64,000 bases of DNA. Origin: an uncultured Oscillospiraceae bacterium (GTDB lineage Bacteria; Bacillota; Clostridia; Oscillospirales; Oscillospiraceae). Below, piece by piece: positions 55,700 through 64,000 of the stretch; positions within the stretch are counted from its first letter, which is position 1, and the number at the start of each line of letters is the position of its first letter. The notes under the pieces were generated by a model. The model was not told where the DNA came from and did not search any database. It saw nothing but the letters and a program-made list of their open reading frames with translations. Position numbers and translations under genes: made by a program. The stretch is taken from positions 1 to 64,000 of the forward strand of contig CAKULE010000013.1 of assembly GCA_934667095.1 (NCBI GenBank), given 5' to 3'.

Positions 55700-56563
55700 T
55701 TACTTCCTGGTCCACCGCCCGGTGGCGCCGCAGGGCAGGGCCAGGCCACTGACGGTGACAGGCAGGCCCAGCTCGTCGGACACGGTGTGCCCGCCGAATT
55801 TGCCGCCCACCACGGACTGGAGAATGTAGGTCAGCACCGACGGGGCCAACCCCGTGGTGTAGGAGTTGAGGATGACGAACAGCGGATCGTCGGACAGCAC
55901 GCCGGACACCAGCTCCACAAAGGGATAGAGGTTTTCCTCCAGCTTCCACACCTCGCCGGAGGGCCCCCGGCCATAGCTGGGGGGATCCATGATGATGGCG
56001 TCGTACCGGCGGCCCCGGCGGATCTCCCGCTCCACGAACTTGGCGCAGTCATCCACGATCCAGCGGATGGGCAGGTCCTCCAGTCCGGAGGCCCGGGCGT
56101 TTTCCTTGGCCCACTGGACCATGCCCTTGGCGGCGTCCACGTGGCATACGCTGGCCCCGGCGGCGGCGCAGGCGATGGTGGCCCCGCCGGTGTAGGCGAA
56201 TAGGTTGAGTACGCTGACCGGCCGGCCGGCAGCGGCGATCTGCTGCCGGGCCCAGTCCCAGTTGGCGGCCTGTTCCGGGAAGATGCCCGTGTGCTTGAAG
56301 TTCATCAAGCCCACCTGAAAGGTGAGGTCCTTGTAGTGCAGGGGCCACCGCTCTGGCACCTTTTTGCTGGCCCACTGGCCGCCCCCGGTGTGGGAGCGGG
56401 CGTAGCGCGCGTCAGGAGCCCGCCAGCCCTTGTGGGTGCGGGGGGTGGCCCAGATGGCCTGCGGGTCGGGCCGCACCAGCAGCCGGTCCCCCCAGCGCTC
56501 CAGCTTTTCCCCCTTGGAGCAGTCGATCAGTTCATATTCTTTCCATTGGTCGGCGATCCACAT
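55700..56563 (-). CDS. class I SAM-dependent rRNA methyltransferase, RlmI-like
   Basis: 287 aa. The SAM-binding motif I is VLNLFAYTGGATIACAAAGA, and the catalytic/binding loop is IIMDPPSYGRG. Together with GIFPEQAANWDWAR they mark the RlmI/YccW-type 23S rRNA methyltransferase branch, here without an N-terminal PUA domain, so the exact base is uncertain. GAGGTG places the start at the seventh Met codon (MWIADQWKEY), not the first. It heads the minus-strand series toward truA. Confidence 0.85.
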   Translation of the reverse strand: MWIADQWKEYELIDCSKGEKLERWGDRLLVRPDPQAIWATPRTHKGWRAPDARYARSHTGGGQWASKKVPERWPLHYKDLTFQVGLMNFKHTGIFPEQAANWDWARQQIAAAGRPVSVLNLFAYTGGATIACAAAGASVCHVDAAKGMVQWAKENARASGLEDLPIRWIVDDCAKFVEREIRRGRRYDAIIMDPPSYGRGPSGEVWKLEENLYPFVELVSGVLSDDPLFVILNSYTTGLAPSVLTYILQSVVGGKFGGHTVSDELGLPVTVSGLALPCGATGRWTRK

Positions 56564-56595
56564 CAGGACATACCACCTCATTATAAAATCAAATC

Positions 56596-56624
56596 ATTAT
56601 ACTATAACCCACCGGGATAGTCAA
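56596..56624 (-). promoter_or_regulatory. promoter of the methyltransferase-ecf-truA series
   Basis: On the minus strand TTGACT (56619-56624), 17 bp, TATAAT (56596-56601). Confidence 0.82.
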
Positions 56625-56683
56625 ACAGAAGAATAGGATCTGACAGAGAATTGACAATTGAATTTTCTTATCCGCAGGGGATA

Positions 56684-56716
56684 AAAAATTCGAGCCCCTT
56701 CAGGGCTCGAATTTTT
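56684..56716 (-). terminator. terminator overlapping the end of the phosphodiesterase gene
   Basis: ATTCGAGCCC and GGGCTCGAAT pair around a short loop, and TTTTTTATCC follows on the minus strand. The stop codon lies inside the hairpin. Confidence 0.82.
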
Positions 56717-57521
56717 CGAAGATAGGGATGCACCCGTCGGCCTCGCACTCAGCCAGCACCTCCGGCGTGCGGATGGTCCAGCTGGCCTCCCGCACCTTCC
56801 ACACCCTGCGGGCCAGCCGCAGGGCAGGTCTGTGCCGGTGGAGGTGGTTGTAGGCGATGAAGTCGGGCACGGTCAGGAAGGAGGACAGCAGGTTGGTCAT
56901 GGCGAAGTCCGCCAGTCCGCCCAGCCCGGTGTGTTCTCCCTGCATGAAGTTCTGGCTCAGCTGCCCCCGGCAGATCTCCGGCCGGTTCTTCTTCAGCCAC
57001 AGGATGGCCTGCGGGTGGAAGGACTCGATGCAGTAGTCTACCTTGTATTGATCCAGCATGGCGCAGGCGGCCTCCGCCAGGGCGGCGGCATTGCCGTCCA
57101 CCTTCAGCTCCACGATGAGGGGGGCCTTCCCCTCGAACAGGGGCAGCACCTCCTCAAAGAAGGGGATGCGCTCGTCGGTGCTCTCCAGCCGGTACTGGGC
57201 CAGCTCCTCGGACGTGAGCTCGCTGGCCTTGACGTCCGCCCCGGCGGTGCGCTTCAGGCTGTTGTCGTGGATGACGGCCAGCCGCCCGTCCCGGGTCAGA
57301 TGCAGGTCCAGCTCAGCGCCATAGCCGTGTTCCACCGCCCGGCGGAAGGCGGCCAGCGAGTTCTCCGGGATGCCGTGCTCCTTGTCGTGGAGCCCCCGGT
57401 GGGCGTAGCGGAATTTCTCCAGCACCGCCCAGGCAGTGTGGCCTTTCCGGCAGCGGAGGGCCAGCACCCACAGCAGAAACAGTGCCGCCAGTACGCACAG
57501 AATGATGATGATCGCCTTCAC
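56700..57521 (-). CDS. glycerophosphodiester phosphodiesterase
   Basis: 273 aa. An N-terminal helix (IIIILCVLAALFLLWVLAL) anchors it to the membrane. The GDPD barrel follows: YAHRGLHDKEHGIPENS with the catalytic HRG, then ELDLHLTRDGRLAVIHD with metal ligands and second His, and VELK. It cleaves glycerophosphodiesters from phospholipid turnover to glycerol 3-phosphate and an alcohol. The start is a GTG at 57521 directly after the MFS stop, with GAGGAG in the MFS coding end, so translation is coupled. Confidence 0.92.
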   Translation of the reverse strand: MKAIIIILCVLAALFLLWVLALRCRKGHTAWAVLEKFRYAHRGLHDKEHGIPENSLAAFRRAVEHGYGAELDLHLTRDGRLAVIHDNSLKRTAGADVKASELTSEELAQYRLESTDERIPFFEEVLPLFEGKAPLIVELKVDGNAAALAEAACAMLDQYKVDYCIESFHPQAILWLKKNRPEICRGQLSQNFMQGEHTGLGGLADFAMTNLLSSFLTVPDFIAYNHLHRHRPALRLARRVWKVREASWTIRTPEVLAECEADGCIPIFEKFEP

Positions 57522-58856
57522 TCAGTCCATCTCCTCAAATGCATCAAGGCCCTTCTTGGCCTCGGCCTTCACGTCGCCGTGCTTCACGAAGCACATGGTC
57601 ACAAAGGACAGCGCCACAAACAGGGCCGCGTAGGGGAACAGCACCCGGTAGCTGATGTGCCGCATGAGAGTGCCCGCCAGCACGGGGGTGATGACTTGGG
57701 CGGCCATGGAGGCGGTGTAGTAGTACCCGGTGAATTTGCCGATGTCAGAGCCTTTGCACATCTCTACCACCATGGGCAGGGAGTTGACGTTGATGGCGGC
57801 CCACGCCAGACCCACCAGCGCGAAGACGATGTACATGACGGCATTGATAGAGGTGAACACCGTGGTCAGCACGAAGCCCAGCAGGAAGCACACCGCCAGC
57901 AGGGCGACGCCGCACTGGATGGTCTTTTTCCGGCCGACCTTGGAGGCGATGACGCCGATGGGGATGTAGGACACGATGGCCCCTGCGGTGGCCACCAGCA
58001 GGCAGGTGGACGCGCCGCCCAGCCCCTCGCCCATGATCTCGGCGATGTAGGTGGAGAACCATGTGGTCACGCCGTTGTACCCCACGAACCACAGGGCGAT
58101 GGAGGCCAGAAGGAGCCCGAGGCTGCGCTTCACGGCAGGGGGGAGGGTCTCGTGGCCGGAGCCGTCGTCCTCTGCCAGATTCCACTCCGGATGCCGGGCC
58201 TCCAGCGCCTGATTTTCGGCGGTGAGCCTGGGCTCCCGGATGGTGAGAAACATCACCAGCACGGCCACGGCCATGATGGCCGCCACCACGAGGAACAGGG
58301 GCCGGTAGTTCACGTGGCTCAGGCCCTGGATCTTGGAGTTGGGATAGAGCACGGCGGCCACGATGAGATAGAGGATGCCGCCCACGGCACCCATGAGGTT
58401 GATGATGGCATTGGCTTTGGAGCGCAGGGGCTTGGGGGTGACGTCGGGCATCAGGGCCACGGCGGGGGAGCGGTAGGTGCCCATGGCGATGAGCAGCAGC
58501 CCCAGCACGATGATGAAGGAGACCAGCTTGAAGGGGGCGGCCTCGGCGGCGTAGCTGTTGTCCAGCGCGGGCAGGATGTTCATCAGGATCACCGCTGCGG
58601 CGGTGCCGCAGAGGATGAAGGGGGTGCGCTTGCCCAGCCGTTTGTTATGGCTGCGGTCGGATAGGCCGCCGAAGAAGGGCAGCAGGAACAGGGCCAGCAC
58701 GTTGTCCACCGCCATGATGGCGCCGGAGATGGTCTCGTTCAGGTGGAAGGTCTCGGTGAGGATCTTGGGGATGACCGTGTCGTACATCTGCCAGAAGGCG
58801 CAGATGGACAGAAAAGCCAGACCCACCAGAATGGTGCGTTTGTTGTTCAGCTTCAT
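57522..58856 (-). CDS. MFS transporter, GPH/SLC45-like
   Basis: 444 aa, twelve predicted helices. The loop between helices 2 and 3 reads GGLSDRSHNKRLGKRTPF, and IASKVGRKKT occurs at the half-repeat. The overall pattern fits the glycoside-pentoside-hexuronide/sucrose-type symporters. Coupling with a glycerophosphodiesterase suggests it may import a glycerophosphodiester or related sugar; this is inference from neighbours. AGAGAGGGAG precedes the ATG. Confidence 0.85.
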   Translation of the reverse strand: MKLNNKRTILVGLAFLSICAFWQMYDTVIPKILTETFHLNETISGAIMAVDNVLALFLLPFFGGLSDRSHNKRLGKRTPFILCGTAAAVILMNILPALDNSYAAEAAPFKLVSFIIVLGLLLIAMGTYRSPAVALMPDVTPKPLRSKANAIINLMGAVGGILYLIVAAVLYPNSKIQGLSHVNYRPLFLVVAAIMAVAVLVMFLTIREPRLTAENQALEARHPEWNLAEDDGSGHETLPPAVKRSLGLLLASIALWFVGYNGVTTWFSTYIAEIMGEGLGGASTCLLVATAGAIVSYIPIGVIASKVGRKKTIQCGVALLAVCFLLGFVLTTVFTSINAVMYIVFALVGLAWAAINVNSLPMVVEMCKGSDIGKFTGYYYTASMAAQVITPVLAGTLMRHISYRVLFPYAALFVALSFVTMCFVKHGDVKAEAKKGLDAFEEMD

Positions 58857-58913
58857 GCGCGACTCCCTCTCTTAATCTGGAATATGATTATGGAGCGGTG
58901 GGGCGTTTCTTCC

Positions 58914-58942
58914 ATTATACAGTACCCGCGGAGAAAATGCAC
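58914..58942 (-). promoter_or_regulatory. probable promoter of the MFS-phosphodiesterase operon
   Basis: On the minus strand a perfect TATAAT (58914-58919) with a poor -35 (GTGCAT) at 17 bp. This may need an activator. Confidence 0.45.
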
Positions 58943-59005
58943 CCCCTGTTTTGCACCTTTGACAAATATTTTACGGGGAAACGCTATCTAGCAAGAATAA
59001 AATGT

Positions 59006-59034
59006 TTGCATTTTCACAAAGGTTGTGGTACGAT
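59006..59034 (+). promoter_or_regulatory. promoter of the peptide ABC importer operon
   Basis: TTGCAT, 17 bp, TACGAT with an extended-10 TGG, 67 bp before the ATG. Confidence 0.7.
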
Positions 59035-59100
59035 GTCCCGGGCATGGGGACTGCCCCCATGCAAAAATCAAATATGCAGAAAAGAAAGGAAAGAAGCAAA

Positions 59101-60666
59101 ATGAAGCCCAATGCATTCAAGCGGGCCCTTTTGCTGATCGCCGCGCTGGCGGTGCTTCCGGTTTCACTGTACGGCTGTACAGGAGGCACGGAGCCCACAC
59201 CGACCCCCTCGGCGTCTGCACAAACGGGCGAGCCATCCTATGGAGGCTCAGTCACAGTCGGTATCGCACAGGATCTGAACAGCCTCGATCCCCATCTGGC
59301 CAGCACGGCCGGCACCCGCGAGGTCATGTTCAATCTCTTTGAGGGCCTGATGAAGGTCGGCTCCGACGGCGAGGTGGTCCCCGCTGTCGCCAGCGGCTAT
59401 CAGGTCTCCGAGGACGGCCTGACTTACACCTTCTCCCTGCGGGAGGGCGTGAAGTTCCACAACGGCGAGACCGTCACGGCCGCCGACGTGGTCTACTCTC
59501 TGGAGCGCTGCGCCGGCTCCGAGAACGAGGGCACGCCGCTCATGTCCGCCTTCGCCAATGTGGAGTCCGTGGCCGCCTCTGAGGACGGCTGCACCGTCAC
59601 CGTCACCCTGAAGCAGCCCAGTCTGGAGTTCATCTTCTCCATGACCGCCGCCATCATCCCCGAGGGCTCTGGCGCCACCATCACCGAGGACCCCGTCGGC
59701 ACCGGCCCCTTCAAGTTCGTCTCCTACACGCCCCAGCAGTCTCTGGTGGCGGAGAAGTTCAGCGACTATTGGGGCACCCCCGCCTATCTGGACAAGGTCA
59801 CCTTCCAGATCATCACCAACACCAACACGCTGGTCATGGGCCTGAAGGGCGGCACGCTGGATATGGTCATCCACCTGCCCAACACCGTGGAGAGCGAAGT
59901 GAAGGACAGCTTCACCGTCCAGCAGGACACCATGAAGCTGGTCCAGGCCCTGTACCTGAACAACGCCGTTAAGCCCTTTGACGACGTCCGGGTCCGTCAG
60001 GCCATGTACTACGCCATCAACGTGCCTGAGATCATCGACTTCGTCAGCGGCGGCGCCGGTGTGGCCACCGGCACCAGCATGTACCCCGCCTATTCCAAGT
60101 ACTTCCTGCCCGAGCTGGCGGAGACCTACAAGCAGGATACCGAGAAGGCCAAGGCCCTCCTCACCGAGGCCGGCTATCCCGACGGCTTCACCATGACCAT
60201 CACCGTCCCTTCCAACTACACCCAGCATGTGGAGACCGCCGAGGTCATCGCCGAGCAGCTGAAGGCTGTGGGCATCGAGGTCAAGATCGACCCCGTGGAG
60301 TGGGCCACCTGGTACTCCGAGGTCTATAAGGGCCGCAATTACGAGGCCACTGTCACCGGAATCTCCGCCAACGACATGACGGCCAAGGAGATGCTGGCCC
60401 GTTACTCCAGCGCTCACAGCAAGAACTTCATCAACTTCAATGACGAGGAGTACGACCGCGTCATCGCCGCGGCGGACGCCACCCTCGACGCCGATGAGCA
60501 GACCCAGCTCTACCTGCAGGCCGAGCGCATCCTGAACGAGCAGGCGGCCAGCCTGTGGATCCAGGACCTGTGCGATCTGGTGGTGATGAAGCCCGAACTG
60601 GGCGGCTTCACCTTCTACCGCACCTACGTGCTGGACATGTCCACCATCTACTATTACGCCAACTGA
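59101..60666 (+). CDS. ABC transporter substrate-binding lipoprotein, family 5
   Basis: 521 aa. A lipoprotein signal ends at Cys26 (LYGC), followed by a Thr/Pro linker. The family 5 (peptide/nickel) binding fold shows GIAQDLNSLDPHLAST, the signature region LREGVKFHNGETVTAADVVYSLER and the later DVRVRQAMYYAIN. It delivers a peptide or similar ligand to the two permeases downstream. The ligand cannot be read from sequence. AAAGGAAAG precedes the ATG. Confidence 0.94.
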   Translation: MKPNAFKRALLLIAALAVLPVSLYGCTGGTEPTPTPSASAQTGEPSYGGSVTVGIAQDLNSLDPHLASTAGTREVMFNLFEGLMKVGSDGEVVPAVASGYQVSEDGLTYTFSLREGVKFHNGETVTAADVVYSLERCAGSENEGTPLMSAFANVESVAASEDGCTVTVTLKQPSLEFIFSMTAAIIPEGSGATITEDPVGTGPFKFVSYTPQQSLVAEKFSDYWGTPAYLDKVTFQIITNTNTLVMGLKGGTLDMVIHLPNTVESEVKDSFTVQQDTMKLVQALYLNNAVKPFDDVRVRQAMYYAINVPEIIDFVSGGAGVATGTSMYPAYSKYFLPELAETYKQDTEKAKALLTEAGYPDGFTMTITVPSNYTQHVETAEVIAEQLKAVGIEVKIDPVEWATWYSEVYKGRNYEATVTGISANDMTAKEMLARYSSAHSKNFINFNDEEYDRVIAAADATLDADEQTQLYLQAERILNEQAASLWIQDLCDLVVMKPELGGFTFYRTYVLDMSTIYYYAN

Positions 60667-60672
60667 TCGGTA

Positions 60673-60710
60673 ACGAACAGGGCTGCCGGGCCTCCGGCAG
60701 CCCTATTCGT
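60673..60710 (+). terminator. intercistronic hairpin between binding protein and permease genes
   Basis: AGGGCTGCCGG and CCGGCAGCCCT form an 11-bp stem extended by ACGAA/TTCGT. GGTTTTG follows. Such a partial terminator would keep binding-protein levels above those of the membrane parts. Confidence 0.65.
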
Positions 60711-60766
60711 GGTTTTGCGGCATTTCCGGCCGCCACCCTTATTTCACCAAAGGAGGGATGTGTCCC

Positions 60767-61711
60767 GTGGCACGCTCCCTTGTCAAACGTCTGGCTATCC
60801 TCATCGGCACGCTCCTGCTGGTGACGATCCTGGCCTTTCTGGCCTTTTCGGTCATCCCCGGCGATCCTACCCTGTCCATTCTGGGCGCGGAGGCCACTGA
60901 CGAGCAGATCGCCGTCCTCCGGACCCAGCTGGGTCTGGACCTGCCCATCCACGTCCGCTACTGGAACTGGCTCAGCGCCTTTGTCACCGGCGACCTCGGC
61001 CGTTCCTACCGCTATAATATGTCTGTTGCTGAGCTCCTCGGCCCCCGGATCGGCGTGACCCTCACGCTGGCCCTGATGGCCTTTGTGCTCATTCTCATCA
61101 TCGCCATCCCCCTCGGCCTGCTGTGCGCGTGGAAGCAGGGGAGCTGGCTGGACCGCGCCCTCACCGTGCTCAACCAGATCAACATGGCCATCCCCAACTT
61201 CGTGCTGGGCATCGTGCTGGTCTACCTGTTCGGTCTGCTGCTGCACCTGTTCCAGCCCAACGGCTTTGTCTACCCGTCGGAGAGCGTGGGCCGCTACCTG
61301 TGGTTCATGTTCTTCCCCGCGCTGGCGGTGGCCCTGCCCAAGGCGGCCATGACGGTGAAGATGCTCCGCGGCTCCATCCTCAGCGAGGGCCGGGAGGATT
61401 ATATCCGCACTGCTTACTCCAAGGGCAACTCCACCGGCTCTGTTCTCCGGCGGCACGTGCTGCGCAACGCCATGATCCCCACCGTCACGTTCATCGCCCT
61501 CACCGTGGCGGACATCGTGGCGGGCTCCATTGTGGTAGAGCAGGTCTTTGCCGTGCCCGGCATGGGTCTCATGCTCATCACGTCCATCGGTAGCCGGGAC
61601 TACCCCGTGGTGCAGGCCATCGTGGTGATCATCGCCGCCGCGGTGGTGCTGTGCAATTTTCTGGCCGACATCCTCTACCGGGTCATGGACCCCCGTCTCC
61701 GGGGGAGGTGA
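60767..61711 (+). CDS. peptide-type ABC importer permease, DppB-like
   Basis: 314 aa. Six helices. FSVIPGDPTLSILG near the start and LRNAMIPTVTFIAL in the binding-protein-dependent transport loop are characteristic. The GTG at 60767 is ten bases after AGGAGG; an ATG three codons upstream abuts that site and is unlikely. The next gene begins five bases after its stop. Confidence 0.94.
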   Translation: MARSLVKRLAILIGTLLLVTILAFLAFSVIPGDPTLSILGAEATDEQIAVLRTQLGLDLPIHVRYWNWLSAFVTGDLGRSYRYNMSVAELLGPRIGVTLTLALMAFVLILIIAIPLGLLCAWKQGSWLDRALTVLNQINMAIPNFVLGIVLVYLFGLLLHLFQPNGFVYPSESVGRYLWFMFFPALAVALPKAAMTVKMLRGSILSEGREDYIRTAYSKGNSTGSVLRRHVLRNAMIPTVTFIALTVADIVAGSIVVEQVFAVPGMGLMLITSIGSRDYPVVQAIVVIIAAAVVLCNFLADILYRVMDPRLRGR

Positions 61712-61716
61712 GCACC

Positions 61717-62523
61717 GTGAAGAAAAAGAACTGGTATCTGACCATCGGTACGATCCTCACCTCCGCCATGGTGCTCTTCTCCGTGGTGGGCATCTTCTGG
61801 CAGCCCTATGTTCCCACGGCCATGAGCGGAGCCGACCGCTATGCCAAACCCTCTGCCGCTCACCTCTTCGGCTGTGACCAGATGGGCCGCGACATCCTCT
61901 CCCGCACGCTGGATGGCGCCGCCACCACCCTCATGATCGCCCTTGCCGTGCTGGCGGTGGGCTTCGTCTTCGGTCTGATCATCGGCGCCCTGTGCGGTTA
62001 CTACGGCGGCCCGGCGGACGCCTTCATCATGCGCATCTGCGATGCCATCGCCGCCTTCCCCAGCATCCTGCTGGGTCTGGTGGTCATTGCCGTCATCGGC
62101 TCCGGTAAGTACAACGTCATTCTGGCCCTGGGCATCCTGTTCATCCCCAGCTTTGCCCGTCTGGTCCGGGGGGAGTTCATCAAGTACCGGGACCGGGACT
62201 TCGTCCAGTCCGCCCGGCTGATGAAGGTCTCCGCTCCCCGCATCATCTTCGTCCACATCCTGCCCAACACGTGGCCCACCCTGCTCTCCGGCCTGACCAT
62301 CGGCTTCAACAACGCCGTGCTGGCCGAGGCGTCCATGAGTTTTCTGGGCATCGGCGTGACCCAGCCGGACGTGAGCCTCGGCCGCATGCTCAGCGAGGGA
62401 CAGGGCTATCTGCTCACCGCCCCGTGGTGTACCATTTTCCCCGCCCTGACGGTGATCCTGCTCATTCTGGGCGTGGGTCTGCTGGGCGAGGGCATCCGCG
62501 AAAGGATGGGTGATCCCGTATGA
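61717..62523 (+). CDS. peptide-type ABC importer permease, DppC-like
   Basis: 268 aa. HLFGCDQMGRDILSRTLDGA is the DppC/OppC signature, and the EAA-type loop lies at VHILPNTWPTLLSGLTIGF. The GTG at 61717 follows GGGGGAGGTG. Its stop overlaps the ATG of the next gene (ATGA). Confidence 0.94.
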   Translation: MKKKNWYLTIGTILTSAMVLFSVVGIFWQPYVPTAMSGADRYAKPSAAHLFGCDQMGRDILSRTLDGAATTLMIALAVLAVGFVFGLIIGALCGYYGGPADAFIMRICDAIAAFPSILLGLVVIAVIGSGKYNVILALGILFIPSFARLVRGEFIKYRDRDFVQSARLMKVSAPRIIFVHILPNTWPTLLSGLTIGFNNAVLAEASMSFLGIGVTQPDVSLGRMLSEGQGYLLTAPWCTIFPALTVILLILGVGLLGEGIRERMGDPV

Positions 62524-63329
62524 TGCTTGACGTGCAGCACCTGACGGTGCGCTTCTCCGACCGGGGCGAGCCCTTCACCGCCGTCAACGACGTGAGCTTC
62601 CACGTGGACACCGGTGAGATCGTGGGCATCGTGGGGGAGTCTGGCTCCGGCAAATCCATGACCGCCCACGCCATCATGGGCCTGCTGCGCCGCTCCGCTG
62701 TCACGGTGGAGGGCAAGGCCCTCTTCGAGGGCACCGACCTGCTGAGACTCAGCCGGGAGGAGCTCCGCGGCTATCAGGGGGACGAGCTCTCCATCATCTT
62801 TCAGGAGCCCATGACCTCCCTGAACCCCACCATGCGGGTGGGGGCCCAGGTGGAGGAGGCCCTGCGCATCCACACCAGACTCTCCAGGGAGGAGCGCCGG
62901 GCCCGGGCGCTGGCCGCCATGGAGCTGGCCGAGCTGGATGACCCCGAGCGGGTCTACCGCGCCTATCCCCATGAGCTCTCCGGCGGCATGCGCCAGCGGG
63001 CCATGATCGCCTCGGCGCTGGTCCTGCGGCCCCGCCTGCTCATCGCGGACGAGCCCACTACCGCCCTCGACGTCACCATTCAGGCCCAGATCCTCGCCAC
63101 CTTAAAAGAGATCAACCGCAAGGAGGGCATCGCTATCCTCTTCATCTCCCACGACCTCGGCGTCATCCGCGCCCTGTGCCACCGGGTGGTGGTCATGCGC
63201 CACGGCGTCATCGTGGAAGAGGGCCCCGTGGAGCAGGTCTTCTACCACCCCCAGCAGGACTACACCAAGCTCCTCATCTCCTCCCGCCCCACCCACAAAC
63301 GCCTGAGAGGAGGCGAACCCCATGCCTGA
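62520..63329 (+). CDS. peptide-type ABC importer ATPase, DppD-like
   Basis: 269 aa. Walker A GESGSGKS, Q-loop FQEPMTSLNP, signature LSGGMRQR, Walker B LIADEPTTALD, H-loop ISHDL. It is shorter than classical OppD/DppD (about 330 aa) because the C-terminal oligopeptide-transport extension is missing. It overlaps both neighbours by 4-8 bases, as in a tight operon. Confidence 0.94.
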   Translation: MMLDVQHLTVRFSDRGEPFTAVNDVSFHVDTGEIVGIVGESGSGKSMTAHAIMGLLRRSAVTVEGKALFEGTDLLRLSREELRGYQGDELSIIFQEPMTSLNPTMRVGAQVEEALRIHTRLSREERRARALAAMELAELDDPERVYRAYPHELSGGMRQRAMIASALVLRPRLLIADEPTTALDVTIQAQILATLKEINRKEGIAILFISHDLGVIRALCHRVVVMRHGVIVEEGPVEQVFYHPQQDYTKLLISSRPTHKRLRGGEPHA

Positions 63330-64000
63330 ACCCATTTTCACGATGGACCGCGTCAGCAGCTGGTACGGCAAGGGCAAGTCCCGCCGTCAGGTCCTCCACG
63401 ACGTCACCCTCTCCATGGCCCCCGGCGAGATTTTAGGCGTGGTGGGGGAGTCCGGCTGCGGCAAATCCACCCTCGCCAAGTGCATCCTCGGGCTGGTGAA
63501 GGACCACACCGGCTCCATCGCCGTCAACGCCCCCGCCCCCCAGATGGTCTTTCAGGACCCCTACGGCTCCCTCAACCCCGCCAAGACTGTCGGCTGGATC
63601 CTGGAGGAGCCCCTCCGGGCTGCCGGCGTGACCGACCGGGCCGAGCGCCTCCGCCGCGTGGCGGAGCTGGCGGCGCAGGTGGGGCTGGACCCCGAGCATC
63701 TCCAGCGCCGCCCGGCCCAGCTCTCCGGCGGCCAGCGCCAGCGCGTGGCCATCGCCGCCGCCCTCATTCAGGGCAGCCGCTTCATCATCCTGGACGAGCC
63801 CGTCTCCGCCCTGGACGTCACCCTTCAGGCCCAGATCCTCCGCCTTCTGCTGGACCTGCAGAAGCGCTACGACCTCTCCTACCTCTTCATCTCCCACGAC
63901 CTCGCCGTAGTCTATCAGTTCTGCGACCGGGTGGCGGTGCTCTATCAGGGCCGGGTGGTGGAGCAGGGCGGCGTGGACGCCGTCTACGACCACCCCCACG
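63322..64000 (+). CDS. peptide-type ABC importer ATPase, DppF-like (cut by window end)
   Basis: The first 226 residues are present. Walker A GESGCGKS, Q-loop FQDPYGSLNP, signature LSGGQRQR, Walker B IILDEPVSALD and H-loop ISHDL are intact. GAGAGGAGGCG lies before the ATG, inside the end of the previous gene. It would form the ATPase heterodimer with the DppD-like protein. Confidence 0.93.
   Translation, partial: MPEPIFTMDRVSSWYGKGKSRRQVLHDVTLSMAPGEILGVVGESGCGKSTLAKCILGLVKDHTGSIAVNAPAPQMVFQDPYGSLNPAKTVGWILEEPLRAAGVTDRAERLRRVAELAAQVGLDPEHLQRRPAQLSGGQRQRVAIAAALIQGSRFIILDEPVSALDVTLQAQILRLLLDLQKRYDLSYLFISHDLAVVYQFCDRVAVLYQGRVVEQGGVDAVYDHPH

Overview
The window looks like a chromosomal segment of a GC-rich, Gram-positive anaerobe of the Clostridia, most likely an Oscillospiraceae-type gut butyrate producer (Flavonifractor / Lawsonibacter / Intestinimonas-like). 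The reasons are a thiolase-hbd pair, ferredoxin, iron-sulfur L-serine dehydratase, IreB, TSCPD, DUF1540, DUF3048, DUF4358 and DUF5711 proteins, ECF transport, strong Shine-Dalgarno sites, and TTGACA/TATAAT promoters mostly with 17-bp spacers. The genus is inferred from gene content only.

Layout. 1-1010: end of a thiolase gene, then hbd. 1.1-4.6 kb (minus): a lipoprotein, argH and argG. 4.8-11.9 kb (plus): small zinc-ribbon protein, polA, rimI, a second GNAT, sdaAB-sdaAA, small proteins and a homocysteine-methyltransferase relative. 11.9-15.2 kb: DUF1540, a DUF3048 lipoprotein, an XRE-gene remnant, a DnaA-box-like patch and tsaD. 15.3-19 kb (minus): pyk, a CNNM/CBS protein and ppa. 19-24 kb: DivIVA-like protein, ferredoxin, a Clp ATPase without an N-domain, a transglutaminase lipoprotein and IreB.

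23,988-27,422 is an AT-rich island of 3,435 bp. It has 16-bp perfect terminal inverted repeats and a 9-bp target duplication, and it carries an IS4-type DDE transposase, a divergent XRE regulator and several unrecognised passenger genes. It landed in the transcription terminator of the neighbouring NlpC/P60 gene, and the empty site can be rebuilt exactly. It contains an RBS-sequestering hairpin, a shared operator/promoter region, and a nested 221-bp inverted-repeat module with a 30-codon ORF. This is the least ordinary part of the window.

27.4-31 kb (minus): SH3b-NlpC/P60 hydrolase, a small conserved protein, DUF1294 and an ABC-F ATPase. 31-39 kb (plus): rpoB-rpoC with their own promoter and a structured leader. 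39-46.8 kb: BioY, an ATP-grasp protein, an acyl-CoA synthetase, and a MacB-like ATPase with a very large FtsX-type permease. 46.9-47.7 kb: a Mn2+ (yybP-ykoY) riboswitch and mntP. 47.7-58.9 kb (minus): clpE with an unusual promoter dyad, cvpA, DUF5711, truA, ecfT, ecfA2, ecfA1, an rRNA methyltransferase, a glycerophosphodiester phosphodiesterase and an MFS transporter. 59-64 kb (plus): a dipeptide/oligopeptide-type ABC importer, cut off by the window end in its last ATPase gene.

No tRNA, rRNA or CRISPR array was seen. Very long ORFs antisense to rpoB, rpoC and polA are composition shadows and are left out.
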